A stretch of 5,180 bases of DNA from Bacteroidales bacterium (GTDB lineage Bacteria; Bacteroidota; Bacteroidia; Bacteroidales; UBA1556). This document shows positions 5,024-5,180 of this stretch, piece by piece. The position numbers and the translations under genes are program-made. Under the pieces are notes generated by a model. The model worked only from the letters and a program-made list of their open reading frames with translations. It did no database searches and was not told the origin of the DNA. The stretch covers positions 1-5,180 of the forward strand of contig JAOZKO010000221.1 of NCBI GenBank assembly GCA_029935325.1, read 5' to 3'. The first letter of the stretch is position 1. Each line of letters starts with the position of its first letter.

Positions 5024-5180
5024 GACATTCTAGTTTAATGATTTTCAATTCAAATGTAAATTAAAAAACAATACAAATATTTGAAAAATTATTAGATTTA
5101 TTGGCTCTACAGGATTTAGAGTGGCGATTTTTTACTAACCATATAAATATTTAAAATAAAAGCTAATTAATCATTTAATG
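5024..5180. other. Intergenic region upstream of the FAH gene, to the right edge
   Basis: It contains the FAH promoter and otherwise AT-rich DNA without a supportable ORF. A small GC-richer island (5103-5126) can form a weak 4-bp hairpin (CTCT 5105-5108 with AGAG 5118-5121) followed by a T-run on the plus strand, but no plus-strand gene reads into it. The final ATG (5178-5180) is too close to the edge to judge. Confidence 0.5.
5051..5077 (-). promoter_or_regulatory. Candidate Bacteroidota promoter for the FAH family gene
   Basis: On the minus strand TACATTTG (5058-5051) is an exact TAnnTTTG -7 box, 27 nt before the ATG at 5023. A TTTG (5077-5074) lies 15 nt upstream of it, slightly closer than the usual 17-23 nt for a -33 box. 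Position and match resemble the -7 box of the receptor gene. Confidence 0.45.

Noticed and set aside
5103..5133. Possible terminator (CTCT/AGAG hairpin followed by T-run) on the plus strand
   Set aside because: The stem is only 4 bp plus a wobble, with a 9-nt loop, and no plus-strand gene runs into it.

Overview
The window looks like chromosomal DNA of a Bacteroidota (Bacteroidetes) bacterium. The evidence is low GC, starts without Shine-Dalgarno sequences, TAnnTTTG-type -7 boxes about 25 nt upstream of two start codons, a TonB-dependent receptor of the type with a long N-terminal extension, an ECF sigma factor paired with a single-pass membrane protein, and an exported lipoprotein version of a class I amidotransferase. 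I cannot name a genus.

Layout: (1) 1-502, minus strand: the first 167 residues (signal peptide plus start of the plug domain) of a TonB-dependent receptor that runs off the left edge. (2) 503-748: AT-rich divergent intergenic region with candidate promoters, an inverted repeat and a small hairpin just before the next start. (3) 749-1306 and 1320-2183, plus strand: an ECF sigma-70 factor followed by a probable membrane anti-sigma/regulatory protein. The sigma gene has an in-frame TAA (1238-1240) exactly where the family has the Glu of the S-E-G-T-S turn. The remaining 21 codons of the region 4.2 recognition helix continue intact in the same frame to a second stop at 1304-1306. (4) 2209-2247: a strong A-tract/T-tract hairpin terminator closes this operon. 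(5) 2272-3066 and 3077-4405, plus strand, 10 nt apart: a lipoprotein glutamine-amidotransferase/peptidase C26-like hydrolase and a PlsC-like acyltransferase with a C-terminal membrane domain. (6) 4412-5023, minus strand, convergent with a 6-nt gap: a complete fumarylacetoacetate hydrolase (FAH) family enzyme with its own upstream -7 box. (7) 5024-5180: intergenic DNA with no supportable gene.

How the parts work together: the receptor would import a scarce ligand across the outer membrane. The sigma/anti-sigma pair would be an envelope-signalling module, now apparently damaged or recoded by one nonsense codon. The other three genes look like envelope and central metabolism housekeeping and have no evident link to the sigma module. 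No mobile element, CRISPR array, tRNA or rRNA was found. I see no convincing new multi-gene system. The nonsense codon inside the sigma factor's DNA-recognition motif is the observation most worth checking.
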